Shown here one piece after another: positions 26,485 through 35,265 of a stretch of 64,000 bases of DNA. Every line of letters starts with the position of its first letter. Position 1 is the first letter of the stretch. The notes beneath the pieces are model-generated. The model made no database searches. It was not told the DNA's origin and saw only the letters and a list, made by a program, of their open reading frames with translations. The DNA lies in NCBI GenBank assembly GCA_963715255.1, contig CAVQRN010000008.1, forward strand, positions 1 to 64,000. Direction: 5' to 3'. Source of the stretch: JAHEEL01 sp963715255 (GTDB taxonomy: Bacteria > Actinomycetota > Acidimicrobiia > Spongiisociales > UBA5794). The translations under genes and the position numbers were made by a program.

Positions 26485-26525
26485 CCTACATCAGCACCGG
26501 AGTAGGGACAGCAGCTGCGCTCCAT

Positions 26526-26669
26526 AGCTACTCCGCTACTCAGCTACCCGGCTACCCGGCTACTCCGCCACCCGGCTACTCAATTACTCAGCTACTCAGC
26601 TACTCAGCTACTCAGCTACTCAGCTACTCGGCTACCCGGCTACCCGGCTACTCAGCTACCCGGCTACTC
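26526..26669. repeat. Octamer tandem array (GCTACTCA type), 18 units
   Basis: Eighteen consecutive 8-nt units, mainly AGCTACTC, GGCTACTC and GGCTACCC, fill the gap between leuB and the M1 peptidase gene. The last unit contains the leuB stop codon (TGA at 26670-26668). The same unit occurs in short or inverted form at 40251-40287, 51484-51508 and 60611-60697. There are no spacers and no CRISPR-like structure. Confidence 0.85.
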
Positions 26670-27727
26670 AGCTACTCATCCCCACCGCCCGTGCGACCGC
26701 GTCCCCCATCTCGGTCGTCGACGCGGCTGGTCCTGTTCCCGCGATATCGGCGGTGCGGAGACCGGCGGCAAGGACGTCGTCGACGGCGGTCTCGATCGCA
26801 GCGGCGGGTTCGCCAAGGTCGAGCGAGTGCCTGAGTGCCATCGCGGCTGCGAGGATCGTTCCGAGCGGGTTCGCGACGTTCTTACCTGCGATGTCGGGAG
26901 CGGAGCCGTGGACCGGTTCGTAGAGGCCCGGCGGACCGTCGCCGATTGAGGCGGACGGGAGCAGGCCGAGGGTGCCCGGCAGCATGGATGCCTCATCGGT
27001 CAAGATGTCGCCGAACAGGTTCCCGGTCACGACGACATCGAAGTCTCGGGGACGTGACAGCAGGTACATCGCCATCGCGTCTACCAGCACCACTCCGTAA
27101 TCCACGTCGGGGAACTCGTCCTCCATGACCCGCGCCGCAGTTCGTCGCCACAGACGTGACACCTCGAGCACGTTGGCTTTGTCGACGGAGGTGAGCTTGC
27201 CTCTTCGTCCACGGGCGGCCTTGCCGGCTACCCGAACGACGCGTTCGATCTCCGGCACTGAGTAGACCATCTCGTTCCTGGCGACCATCCCGTCCTCAGA
27301 GAGCGAGGACGGACCGAAGTAGATGCCACCGGTCAACTCGCGAACGAACAGGATGTCGACCCCGGACGCGTCCCGAAGCGGGGACGCGGCCGGGAAGTGA
27401 ACCTGGATGGGACGGAGGTTCACGTAGAGGCCGAGCTCGGATCGGATCCGGAGCAGGCCGTCTTCGGGTCGCGTCTTCGCCGTCGGGTCGTCCCACCGCG
27501 GACCACCGACGGCGCCGAGGAGAATCGCTTCCGACGAACGGCACCCTTCGACCGTTGAGGAGGGGAGCGGGATCACCGGTTGCGTCGATCGCCGCGCCGC
27601 CGATGAGGTATTCCTCGAACGTGAAGTTCAAGCCAAAGCGGATCGCTACCGCCTCGAGGACCTTCTTCGCTTCTGCAACGACCTCAGGTCCGATGCCATC
27701 GCCGGGTAGGAGAGCGAAGTGGCTCAT
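26668..27727 (-). CDS. leuB: 3-isopropylmalate dehydrogenase (one frame break)
   Basis: LeuB oxidises and decarboxylates 3-isopropylmalate in leucine synthesis. The first part from ATG 27727 reads MSHFALLPGDGIGPEVV...IGGAAIDATG. The rest is in another frame from about 27570: IPLPSSTVEGCRSSEAILLGAVGGPRWD, NLRPIQVHFPA, VRELTGGIYFGP, DAMAMYLLSRPRDFDVVVTGNLFGDILTDEASMLPGTLG and HGSAPDIAGKNVANP. A single-base indel at about 27568-27575 (DATG|IPLP) explains the break; the repaired length of about 352 residues is normal. It overlaps leuA by ATGA and ends inside the octamer array. A sequence error is more likely than a pseudogene. Confidence 0.88.
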
Positions 27728-29259
27728 CGGGCATCGGGAGCGAACGCACCGTTCCGGTCGATGAGCGCCTTGTTCAGCGCTGCAACGAAGGCCCGGGCGG
27801 AGCCTTCGACGACGTCGGTTGAGACGCCGCGGCCCGAGTACGTCGTGGGTCCGGTCTGGATGATGACGTTCACTTCTGCCATTGCGTCGGCGCCGGGGGT
27901 GAAGGGATTGACCCGGTAGTCGAGGAGCGTCGCGGGGAATCCGAACGCGTCCTGAAGCGCGACGAAGGCGGCGTTCACCATGCCGTCACCCTCGGCTCTG
28001 ACCTCGATGGGTTCATCTCCCCGCGTGACGCGAACGGTGGCGACCGGCGTTTCCTTGTCACCGCCGCTGAGGTGGAGGCCGACGAGCTTGACGACGTCGG
28101 CGGCGATGCCGGCCTCCTCCTCGATGATCGCCCTGAGGCCGTCTTCACCAATCTCGCCTTTGCGGTCGGCGAGTTCTTTGAAACGGTCGAATGCTCGCTG
28201 GAATTCGACATCCTCGAGAGAGACGCCCATCTTCTCGAGTGTGTCGGCGAAGGCGGCCCGACCGGAGTGCTTTCCGAGGACGATGACCGACCGCTGTCCG
28301 ACCTCGGCCGGATCCATGATCTCGTAGGTCTCCCGGTGTTTCAGGACACCGTGCTGGTGGATGCCCGCCTCGTGAGCGAAGGCGTTTCTCCCGACGACGG
28401 CCTTGTTGAACTGCACCGGGTAGCCGGTCAAGCGGGATACCAGACGCGACGTCTCGAAGATCTGGGTGGTGTCTGCGCCGACGTCGACACCGAAGTGGTC
28501 GCTGCGAGTCCGCACCGCCATGATGATCTCTTCGGTCGACGTGTTTCCTGCTCGCTCCCCGATGCCGTTGATGGCGCATTCGATCTGCCTGGCACCGGCT
28601 CCGATTGCGGCGAGGGAGTTCGCAACGGCCATGCCGAGGTCGTTGTGGCAGTGTGTCGAGACGATCACGTTCTCGTCGCCGTCGCGAACCTCGCGGACGA
28701 CACGCGCGATCAGGGCGGCGAATTCAGCCGGCATGGAGTAGCCGACCGTGTCGGGGATGTTGATCGTGGTGGCGCCCGCGGCGACGGCAGCCCTACACGT
28801 CTCGATCACGAACTCGGGATCGGAGCGTGTCGCGTCCTGAGGTGAGAACTCGACGTCATCGGAGTACCTCCTTGCCCGCTTCACTCCTTCGACGATTGAA
28901 GTGAGCGCTTCGGCGGGGGTGATGTTCAGCATTCGCTCCATGTGGATCGGAGACGTCGACATGAACACGTGGATTCGTGATCTCTCAGCGGAGGCCAGAG
29001 ACTCGGCGGCACGATCGATGTCGTCGGGATGGGTTCTGGCAAGTGCTGCGATGACCGGTCCGCGTACCTCGGTTGCGATTCGCCGGATCGCTTCGAAATC
29101 CCCAGGTGATGAGGCGGCAAACCCAGCCTCGATGACGTCCACCTTCAGGCGGGCAAGTTGGGTTGCGATCGCAACCTTGTCGTCGGGGGAGAGGGCAATC
29201 CCCGGCGCCTGCTCCCCGTCACGCAAGGTCGTGTCGAAGATGACCAATCGATCAGTCAT
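27724..29259 (-). CDS. leuA: 2-isopropylmalate synthase
   Basis: This 511-residue protein from ATG 29259 overlaps the ilvC stop by ATGA. It condenses acetyl-CoA with 2-oxoisovalerate, the first step of leucine synthesis. The catalytic TIM barrel has DTTLRDGEQAPG, STHCHNDLGMAVANSLAAI and CAINGIGERAGNTSTEEI. The C-terminal ~130 residues form the LeuA allosteric domain (leucine feedback), with PVATVRVTRGDEPIEV and NPFTPGADAMAEVNVII. It is the bacterial LeuA type 1 (about 510 residues), not the longer mycobacterial form. Confidence 0.95.
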   Translation of the reverse strand: MTDRLVIFDTTLRDGEQAPGIALSPDDKVAIATQLARLKVDVIEAGFAASSPGDFEAIRRIATEVRGPVIAALARTHPDDIDRAAESLASAERSRIHVFMSTSPIHMERMLNITPAEALTSIVEGVKRARRYSDDVEFSPQDATRSDPEFVIETCRAAVAAGATTINIPDTVGYSMPAEFAALIARVVREVRDGDENVIVSTHCHNDLGMAVANSLAAIGAGARQIECAINGIGERAGNTSTEEIIMAVRTRSDHFGVDVGADTTQIFETSRLVSRLTGYPVQFNKAVVGRNAFAHEAGIHQHGVLKHRETYEIMDPAEVGQRSVIVLGKHSGRAAFADTLEKMGVSLEDVEFQRAFDRFKELADRKGEIGEDGLRAIIEEEAGIAADVVKLVGLHLSGGDKETPVATVRVTRGDEPIEVRAEGDGMVNAAFVALQDAFGFPATLLDYRVNPFTPGADAMAEVNVIIQTGPTTYSGRGVSTDVVEGSARAFVAALNKALIDRNGAFAPDAR

Positions 29260-30269
29260 ACGTCGTCTGCCGGCACTTTGTCGACCAGGAAGGGCATCAT
29301 CGCCCGCAGTTCGCGACCCATACGCTCGACCGGATGCTCGAAGACCGCGGCTCGCGCAGCGAGGAGGTTCGGTGTACCGGCCCGATACTCGGCCATCCAC
29401 TCCCTGGCGAACTCACCCGACTGGATCTCGTCGAGGATCTTTCGCATCTCGGCTTTCGTGCCGTCAGTTGCGATCCGGGGGCCACGGGTGATGTCGCCGT
29501 ATTCGGCGGTATCCGAGACCGAGTGACGCATCCAGGAGATCCCGCCCTCGAAGAGGAGATCGACGATCAGCTTCAATTCGTGGAGCACCTCGAAGTACGC
29601 CATCTCTTCGGCGTATCCGGCCTCGGTGAGCGTCTCGAAGGCAGCGCGGATCATGGAGTCGATGCCACCGCAGAGGATGACCTGCTCGCCGAACAGGTCG
29701 GTTTCGGCTTCATCGCTGAAGGTCGTCTCGATCACGCCGGCCCTCGTGCCGCCGATCCCGTGTGCGTAGGAGAGGGCGACGGCCTTCGCCTCACCCGTGG
29801 CATCCTGGTGGACAGCGATGAGCGCGGGGACACCGCTCCCCTCGACGAACTGGCGTCGGACGAGATGGCCCGGTCCTTTGGGGGCGATCATCGCGACGTC
29901 GACGTCGGGCGGGGGAGTGATGTAGCCGAAGCGGATGCTGAAGCCGTGGGCGAACAACAGGAGATCGCCGGGATTGAGGTTGGGGGCGATGACCTCGTCG
30001 TAGAGCTCGGGCTGAACCTGGTCGGGGACGAGGACCATGATGACGTCGGCCCAATCGGCGGCCGCCGCCGGGTCGACGACCTTGAGGCCCGCCTCCGCGG
30101 CGCGGTTCGCTCGCGCTGAACCGTCGCGCAGACCGACGACGACGTCGACTCCAGAGTCCTTGAGGTTCATTGCGTGGGCGTGACCCTGGCTCCCGAACCC
30201 GAGAACCGCGACCTTGCGGCGGGCGATCAGCGCCGGGTTGGCGTCCCCTTCGTAGTACATCGTCGGCAT
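29256..30269 (-). CDS. ilvC: Ketol-acid reductoisomerase (class I)
   Basis: This 337-residue protein starts at ATG 30269 with GAGGAGG before it. It isomerises and reduces acetolactate with NADPH and Mg2+. It has AVLGFGSQGHAHAMNL (Rossmann loop), FAHGFSIRFGYITPP, APKGPGHLVRRQF, ETDLFGEQVILCGG and EYGDITRGPRI in the knotted C-terminal domain. Length and motifs are those of class I enzymes. It lies 10 nt after ilvN in the ilvBNC-leuAB operon. Confidence 0.96.
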   Translation of the reverse strand: MPTMYYEGDANPALIARRKVAVLGFGSQGHAHAMNLKDSGVDVVVGLRDGSARANRAAEAGLKVVDPAAAADWADVIMVLVPDQVQPELYDEVIAPNLNPGDLLLFAHGFSIRFGYITPPPDVDVAMIAPKGPGHLVRRQFVEGSGVPALIAVHQDATGEAKAVALSYAHGIGGTRAGVIETTFSDEAETDLFGEQVILCGGIDSMIRAAFETLTEAGYAEEMAYFEVLHELKLIVDLLFEGGISWMRHSVSDTAEYGDITRGPRIATDGTKAEMRKILDEIQSGEFAREWMAEYRAGTPNLLAARAAVFEHPVERMGRELRAMMPFLVDKVPADDV

Positions 30270-30278
30270 GGGGCCTCC

Positions 30279-30779
30279 TCAGGCGCTCTTAGGTTGGCTT
30301 TTCGCGGTCTTCTGATCTCTTGCAAGTGCTATACGGCCGGACTTGGCGAGCGACGTCACACCATATGCGCTCATCAGCTGGAGGAAGTCGGCGAGTCGTT
30401 CCGGCGGACCCGTGACTTCGAACGTGATCGTCGTCACTCCCACGTCGACCGCCTTCGCCTCGCAGACACGTGCCGCGTCGAGGATCTCGCCGCGAAGCTT
30501 CGGACTGGCATTCACACGGACGAGCATGATCTCGCGCTCGATTGCCGTTCCCGGCTCGAACTCGGTGACCTTCACGGTGTGGACGAGCTTGTAGAGCTGC
30601 TTGATGATCTGTTCCATCTCTGGACCGTCGACGACCACGGTCATGCGGGAGAGGCCCGGGTCCTCGGTCGGGCCGACCGTGAGCGAATGGATGTTGAAGC
30701 CTCGTCGAGCAAACATCGTCGAGACGCGTGCGAGCACGCCCGGCTTGTTCTCGACAAGCACTGCGATGACGTGTTTCAC
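30279..30779 (-). CDS. ilvN: Acetolactate synthase small (regulatory) subunit
   Basis: This 166-residue protein has an N-terminal ACT domain (VIAVLVENKPGVLARVSTMFARRGFNIHSLTVG), which binds valine in feedback control, followed by the ALS_ss C-terminal domain (REIMLVRVNASPKLRGEIL). It activates IlvB and gives it end-product sensitivity. It overlaps ilvB by ATGA, and ilvC follows 10 nt downstream. Confidence 0.95.
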   Translation of the reverse strand: MKHVIAVLVENKPGVLARVSTMFARRGFNIHSLTVGPTEDPGLSRMTVVVDGPEMEQIIKQLYKLVHTVKVTEFEPGTAIEREIMLVRVNASPKLRGEILDAARVCEAKAVDVGVTTITFEVTGPPERLADFLQLMSAYGVTSLAKSGRIALARDQKTAKSQPKSA

Positions 30780-32485
30780 GCGAGGTCCTCCTTGCTGAGC
30801 ACGATGTCGTCGTTCGATCCGCCGGCAGGCACCATCGGGAACACCATCGCCTCGGGGTCACATGCGAATTCGATGAGCACCGGTCGATCGTTGATGGCCA
30901 GCGCCTGCTCGATCACGCCGGCGACCTGATCCGGACGATCGGCGCGCAGGCCGACCGCACCGCACGCCTCAGCGAACATCGCGAAGTTCGGTACGGTCGG
31001 TGAGAGTTCGGTCTGCGACAGTCTCCCGTCGTAGAAGAGGGTCTGCCACTGCTTGACCATACCCAACGAGGCGTTGTTCAGAACGGCGACCTTGATCGGG
31101 ATGTTCTCAACCGACGCAGTGATGAGTTCGGTGCCCGTCATCTGGAAACAACCGTCTCCGTCGATCGCGAAGACGATCTCGTCCGGCGTCCCGACTTTGG
31201 CGCCGACCGCCGCGGGAATCGCGTAGCCCATCGTTCCGAGACCGCCAGAGTTGATCCACCGTCGCGGCTCCTCGAAACCCCAGAACTGCGACGTCCACAT
31301 CTGGTGTTGTCCGACGCCGGAAACGATCGTCGCTTCACCACCGGTGATGCGGTGTAGCTCCTCGATCACGTACTGCTGCTGGATCGGGCCGTTCGGATCC
31401 TGATCGTATGCCAGGGGATAGGTGGTCTGCCAGTCGCTCAATGTGGCGAGCCAGGAATCCCTGCTCGGCTGCGGGTCGCGTCCTTCGGTCTCGGCGATCA
31501 GCTGCTTGAGGACTGCTTTCGCATCTCCGACGATCGGAACGTCCGCGAAGCGGTTCTTGCTGATCTCGGCCGGATCAACGTCAACGTGGATCACCTTCGC
31601 CTCCGGCGCGAAGTGCTTCGGGTCGCCGGTGATCCGGTCGTCGAAGCGCGCACCGATCGTGATGAGAAGGTCCGAACGCTGCATCGCCATCGTGGCGGTG
31701 TAGTTGCCGTGCATGCCGGGCATGCCAAGGTTGAGCGGGTGCGAGTCGGGGAAGACCCCTCGGGCCATCAGCGTTGTGACCATCGGCACGCCGATCATTT
31801 CGGCGTACCGCTTCAACTCCTTGGCGGCGCCGGCGGCGCCAACGCCACCACCGATGTAGAGGAGCGGGTGCTCGGATTGTTCGATGAGGTCGACCGCGGC
31901 CTTGACCTGCCGAGGGTGACCCTTCACGGCGGGTTTGTATCCCGGGAGGTTGATCTCACCCGGCCGGTGCCAGGTCATCGTCGCGGCGAGCACGTCCTTT
32001 GGCACATCGACGAGGACCGGGCCCTTCCTGCCGGTGGATGCGAGATGGAATGCCTCCCGGATTGCATCGGGGATCTCGTCGGCACTGGTGATCAGCGAGT
32101 TGTGTTTCGTGGCGGGCATTGACATGCCCCACGTGTGCGCTTCCTGGAAGGCGTCGTTCCCGATTGATGTGGTTGCGACCTGCCCCGTGATGGCGACCAT
32201 CGGCACGGAATCCATGTAGGCGTCCTGAAGTGCCGTCAGGAGGTTCGTTGCGGCGGGTCCGGAAGTCACCATCACAACACCAACGCGGCCGGTGGCGTGT
32301 GCATAGCCGGAGGCCATGTGACCGGCGCCCTGTTCATGGCGAGCGAGGACGTGACGAATCGACGAACCGATGAGCGGATCGTAGGCTTGGAGTATCGCGC
32401 CGCCGGGCATTCCGAAGAGGACATCGACCCCTTCGTACTCGAGTGATCGGATGAGCGCCTCGGCGCCGCTGAGTTGTTCTGGCAT
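30776..32485 (-). CDS. ilvB: Acetolactate synthase large subunit
   Basis: This 569-residue protein starts at ATG 32485 with CCGGAG upstream. The thiamine diphosphate enzyme makes acetolactate from pyruvate. It has EYEGVDVLFGMPGGAIL with the catalytic Glu in RHEQGAGHMASGYA, an FAD-binding middle domain (FDDRITGDPKHFAP), and the ThDP motif GDGCFQMTGTEL...NNASLGMV. It is the first structural gene of the operon and lies behind the leader peptide and terminator at 32502-32599. Confidence 0.96.
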   Translation of the reverse strand: MPEQLSGAEALIRSLEYEGVDVLFGMPGGAILQAYDPLIGSSIRHVLARHEQGAGHMASGYAHATGRVGVVMVTSGPAATNLLTALQDAYMDSVPMVAITGQVATTSIGNDAFQEAHTWGMSMPATKHNSLITSADEIPDAIREAFHLASTGRKGPVLVDVPKDVLAATMTWHRPGEINLPGYKPAVKGHPRQVKAAVDLIEQSEHPLLYIGGGVGAAGAAKELKRYAEMIGVPMVTTLMARGVFPDSHPLNLGMPGMHGNYTATMAMQRSDLLITIGARFDDRITGDPKHFAPEAKVIHVDVDPAEISKNRFADVPIVGDAKAVLKQLIAETEGRDPQPSRDSWLATLSDWQTTYPLAYDQDPNGPIQQQYVIEELHRITGGEATIVSGVGQHQMWTSQFWGFEEPRRWINSGGLGTMGYAIPAAVGAKVGTPDEIVFAIDGDGCFQMTGTELITASVENIPIKVAVLNNASLGMVKQWQTLFYDGRLSQTELSPTVPNFAMFAEACGAVGLRADRPDQVAGVIEQALAINDRPVLIEFACDPEAMVFPMVPAGGSNDDIVLSKEDLA

Positions 32486-32501
32486 GGTGTTGCTCCGGAT
32501 A

Positions 32502-32529
32502 CAAGAAACCCCCCGTTTGACACGGAGGG
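32502..32529 (-). terminator. Attenuator terminator before ilvB
   Basis: On the minus strand CCCTCCGT and ACGGGGGG form an 8-bp stem (one G-U pair) with a 5-nt loop, followed by TTTCTTG. It sits between the leader peptide and ilvB. An alternative 9-bp hairpin (GCGCACACG/CGTGTGTGC, 32534-32557) directly follows the leader stop codon. The arrangement is that of a transcription attenuator. Confidence 0.8.
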
Positions 32530-32557
32530 TCAGGCACACACGTTCAGTCGTGTGCGC

Positions 32558-32599
32558 CTAGGCGATAAGGACTACGAGCAGATTGTCGATCACGGTCAT
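32558..32599 (-). CDS. ilvL: ilv operon leader peptide (13 residues)
   Basis: The sequence from ATG 32599 to TAG reads MTVIDNLLVVLIA. Eight of its 13 residues are Val, Leu or Ile, including LLVVLI just before the stop. It lies between a good promoter and a terminator hairpin in front of ilvB. Ribosome stalling at these codons when branched-chain aminoacyl-tRNAs are scarce would favour read-through into ilvBNC-leuAB. The same logic is known for ilvB leaders of Corynebacterium and enterics. Confidence 0.82.
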   Translation of the reverse strand: MTVIDNLLVVLIA

Positions 32600-32623
32600 A
32601 ATGGTTTCCGTCGGGAGCCTGCG

Positions 32624-32651
32624 ATTATGGCAGGACCACGAGGCCTGTCAA
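32624..32651 (-). promoter_or_regulatory. ilvBNC-leuAB promoter
   Basis: On the minus strand -35 TTGACA (32651-32646) and -10 CATAAT (32629-32624) are 16 nt apart, a near-consensus sigma-70 promoter. Transcription should begin near 32617, about 18 nt before the leader peptide ATG. The -35 box lies only 7 nt from the start codon of the divergent NYN-domain gene. Confidence 0.78.
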
Positions 32652-32658
32652 GGACGCC

Positions 32659-33885
32659 ATGAATATTGCCAAACAATTGCGCCTGGTTCTCGGCCCGGCA
32701 ATCGACGCGGCGCGGGCCGTGCTCAGAGATCTTGATGACGATGACATTCCGGGTCGCCTGCGGGCGATAGCGAAGCAGGGTGATGGGACCCTTCCCGTAC
32801 CTCTCGTCAAGACCTTGCTCCGGCGGATCGACGAAGACGACTGGTTTCGCTCGAAGGTCATCGAAGCGTTCGATCGGATGGGGAGCGAAGATCCGACCTC
32901 GTCTGCCTATCTGAATCGGGGGCCGGGTTGGTGGATGGCGGTAGCGGAATCGGTGACAACCCAGGCTGTCTCGGAGGGGGAGGGCCACGTGCGACAACTC
33001 GAGGCAGCGCTGGAAGAGGCGCGATCGCTCGGTCGAACGGAGCGAGCCAAGGTGAGGGCCCTCAAGAAGGACGTGGCGTCCGCGGAGAAGGCATCGCAGG
33101 CTGTGATCGCCGACCGGCTCGACCCGCTCAGGGCAGCCGTGGCGGAGGCACGATCCGAATGTGACCGGGCGGAGCACCGAGCTGTTGGATTGCGAGCCGA
33201 CGTGGAGGAAGCAAACGAACAACGGCGCGAGGCAGAGCGAACCGCCGCCGTTCATCTCGAGCAGATTCGAAACGCGAAACAAGAGATCGCGGTGCTTCGG
33301 CGATCGGCCGAGGCCGGGGTATCCGAATCGATTCCTCGCGAGCCGCTCGAAATCGCTCGGTGGCTGGACCGGGCTTCAGGCACGCTCACCCCGTTCCGGG
33401 AGGCGAGTGTGATCGTTCAAGACGCCGAGAGGCATCCGGGAGCCACCCGACCGGGCATACCGGCCGGTGTCGCTCCGGACTCGGCCGCGTCGATCGATGC
33501 GCTCGCAGGACTCGACGGAGTAGCAGTGCTGATCGACGGTCACAACCTCCTCGGTGTGCTCGACACCTCGACGATGTCGACCGGCCGCGCCCGGCGAGAG
33601 TTGATCGCCCGTCTTGGCAAGCTCGATCGTCACTTGGGTGAGGCGTCAATCGAGGTCGTATTCGACTCCGACCTCAGCGACGGGCGCCCGATCGCAGTGG
33701 CGGAGCGTGGCATCGTGGTGCGATTCGCAGAGGCGCAGGTCATCGCCGACGACGTCCTTGCGGAACTGGCGGCCGAGTACGGCTCCAGAGCGGTTGTGAT
33801 CTCCAACGACCGTGAGCTCCGAGATCGTTGCGCTCGCCACGGAGCGACCGTGCTCTGGGCCGACGCACTTGCCGCCTGGCTGTAG
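32659..33885 (+). CDS. Coiled-coil protein with C-terminal NYN (YacP-type) RNase domain
   Basis: This protein has 408 residues from ATG 32659. Residues ~1-95 form an uncharacterised N-terminal domain. Residues ~105-215 form a long coiled coil rich in Ala, Glu and Arg (EGEGHVRQLEAALEEARSLG...). Residues ~285-408 are a PIN-like NYN domain: VAVLIDGHNLLGVLD, VVFDSDLSDGRP and VVISNDRELRDRC hold the acidic residues expected for metal binding. YacP/Rae1 members are ribosome-associated or RNA-cleaving; the same is plausible here. The start codon sits at the edge of the ilv promoter, and no ribosome binding site is evident. Confidence 0.78.
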   Translation: MNIAKQLRLVLGPAIDAARAVLRDLDDDDIPGRLRAIAKQGDGTLPVPLVKTLLRRIDEDDWFRSKVIEAFDRMGSEDPTSSAYLNRGPGWWMAVAESVTTQAVSEGEGHVRQLEAALEEARSLGRTERAKVRALKKDVASAEKASQAVIADRLDPLRAAVAEARSECDRAEHRAVGLRADVEEANEQRREAERTAAVHLEQIRNAKQEIAVLRRSAEAGVSESIPREPLEIARWLDRASGTLTPFREASVIVQDAERHPGATRPGIPAGVAPDSAASIDALAGLDGVAVLIDGHNLLGVLDTSTMSTGRARRELIARLGKLDRHLGEASIEVVFDSDLSDGRPIAVAERGIVVRFAEAQVIADDVLAELAAEYGSRAVVISNDRELRDRCARHGATVLWADALAAWL

Positions 33886-33903
33886 CGTCGTGCCGATGAC
33901 GGG

Positions 33904-34041
33904 ATGCCACTTCCTTGTGTGATCAATCTGGATACCCCTGAGCTGGTGCCGAAAGGAATCCTCGTCGACAGGATCACGCGGCTCGGTGATGCTCGGATGA
34001 TGGATGTCTGCCGGGCACTCGCGACCGCAACGAACTGTTGA
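33904..34041 (+). pseudogene. MazF/PemK toxin C-terminal fragment
   Basis: A 45-codon reading from ATG 33904 gives LPCVINLDTPELVPKGILVD, then RITRLGDARMMDVCRAL and a TATNC end. This matches the last third of MazF/PemK endoribonucleases (S-V-x-NLD..., RLxxxRMxxVCxAL). The N-terminal two thirds with the RNA-binding strands is absent; the sequence upstream is the NYN gene. No antitoxin is seen. It is best read as a relic of a toxin-antitoxin locus. Confidence 0.6.
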
Positions 34042-34046
34042 CGTGT

Positions 34047-35081
34047 TCAAACGAGCAGTTCGGCGAGGGTCCGGACGGTCGTGAGGTCGGTTGTCCCGGC
34101 GATGAGGGTTGTGACACCGGATTCTTTCCACGCTTCGAGACGATCTGCGACGCGTTCTCTTGAGCCGACCAGGCTCACCTCGTCGACGAGTTCGTCCGGG
34201 ACCGCCCGCATCGCTTCGATCTTGCGGCCGGAGAGGTACGACTCCTGGATGCGATCAGCCGCATCGCCGTAGCCGTAGCGGTGCGCGAGGTCGTGGTAGA
34301 AGTTCTTCCCCTTGGCTCCCATCCCCCCGATGTACAGGGAAAGCATCGGTTTGGCGGCGAGGCGCGCCCGCTCGAGGTTGTCATCGAGGAACACGAGCAC
34401 AGAGACGGCAGTATCGAACCGTTCGGCCTTCCCTGCTTCACCGGATCGGGAGAAACCCTCGTCGAGGACGGGTCGGAAGATGCTGCCGGCCTGTTCCGGG
34501 GAGTAGAAGACCGGGAGCCATCCATCGGCGATCTCGGCGGCCAGACGCACGTTGTTGGGTCCAATGGCTGCGAGGTAGATCGGCAGATTCGGGTTGCGGG
34601 GTTTGGAGATGAGTTTGAGCGCCTTGCCCACTCCGGTGGTCCCAGGACCCCGGTAGGGCATCTGGTAGTACTCGCCGTCGAACTCGACCGGCTCATCCCT
34701 TGCAAGGATCTTCCGAACGATCTCGATGTACTCCCGGGTCATGCGGAGCGGCTTTCCGTACGGGCGGCCGTGCCAACCTTCGACGACCTGCGGTCCGGAG
34801 ACACCGAGGCCGAGCAGGAACCGACCGCCGGACATCTCATCGAGGGTCGCCGCCGTCATGGCCGTCATGGCAGGAGTTCGCGCCGGCATCTGGAGGATCC
34901 CCGACCCGAGCTTGATCCGTTCGGTGCGAGCGGCGAGGTAGGCGAGTGGGGTGACGGCGTCCGATCCGTAGGCTTCAGCGGTCCACACGGAGTCGTAGCC
35001 GAGACGTTCGGCCTCCGTCACCAACGTCGTGTCACCGGCAAGCGCCGTTCCCCAGTATCCGAGGTTGAGTCCGAGACGCAC
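34047..35081 (-). CDS. LLM-class F420-dependent oxidoreductase
   Basis: This 344-residue luciferase-like monooxygenase-fold protein starts at GTG 35081. It has RLGLNLGYWGTALAGDTTLVTEAERLGYDSVWTAEAYGSDAVTPLAYLAARTERI at the N-terminus and GRFLLGLGVSGPQVVEGWHGRPYGKPLRMTREYIEI in the middle, typical of the F420-binding actinobacterial subgroup. The reaction is unknown. The presence of such a protein implies that the organism makes F420 (inference). It is convergent with the MazF fragment. Confidence 0.85.
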   Translation of the reverse strand: MRLGLNLGYWGTALAGDTTLVTEAERLGYDSVWTAEAYGSDAVTPLAYLAARTERIKLGSGILQMPARTPAMTAMTAATLDEMSGGRFLLGLGVSGPQVVEGWHGRPYGKPLRMTREYIEIVRKILARDEPVEFDGEYYQMPYRGPGTTGVGKALKLISKPRNPNLPIYLAAIGPNNVRLAAEIADGWLPVFYSPEQAGSIFRPVLDEGFSRSGEAGKAERFDTAVSVLVFLDDNLERARLAAKPMLSLYIGGMGAKGKNFYHDLAHRYGYGDAADRIQESYLSGRKIEAMRAVPDELVDEVSLVGSRERVADRLEAWKESGVTTLIAGTTDLTTVRTLAELLV

Positions 35082-35265
35082 AACCGGAACTCAGGTTTCG
35101 TCGTGTTCGGGCATGACGAGGACGGTAGTCCGTCGTCGATGGTCCGTGCCGTGATCGGTTCACAGCTCACAACCGGCAGTTCGCGGCCCTGGCTCGGCTC
35201 CTCTGCCGTTCATTTCTTGTCACACCCGGTTTGTAGCTTGGTGGTGTCTACTGGAAGGAGACGCT

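Noticed and set aside
26526..26669. CRISPR array
   Set aside because: The units are 8 nt with no spacers and no cas genes are in the window.
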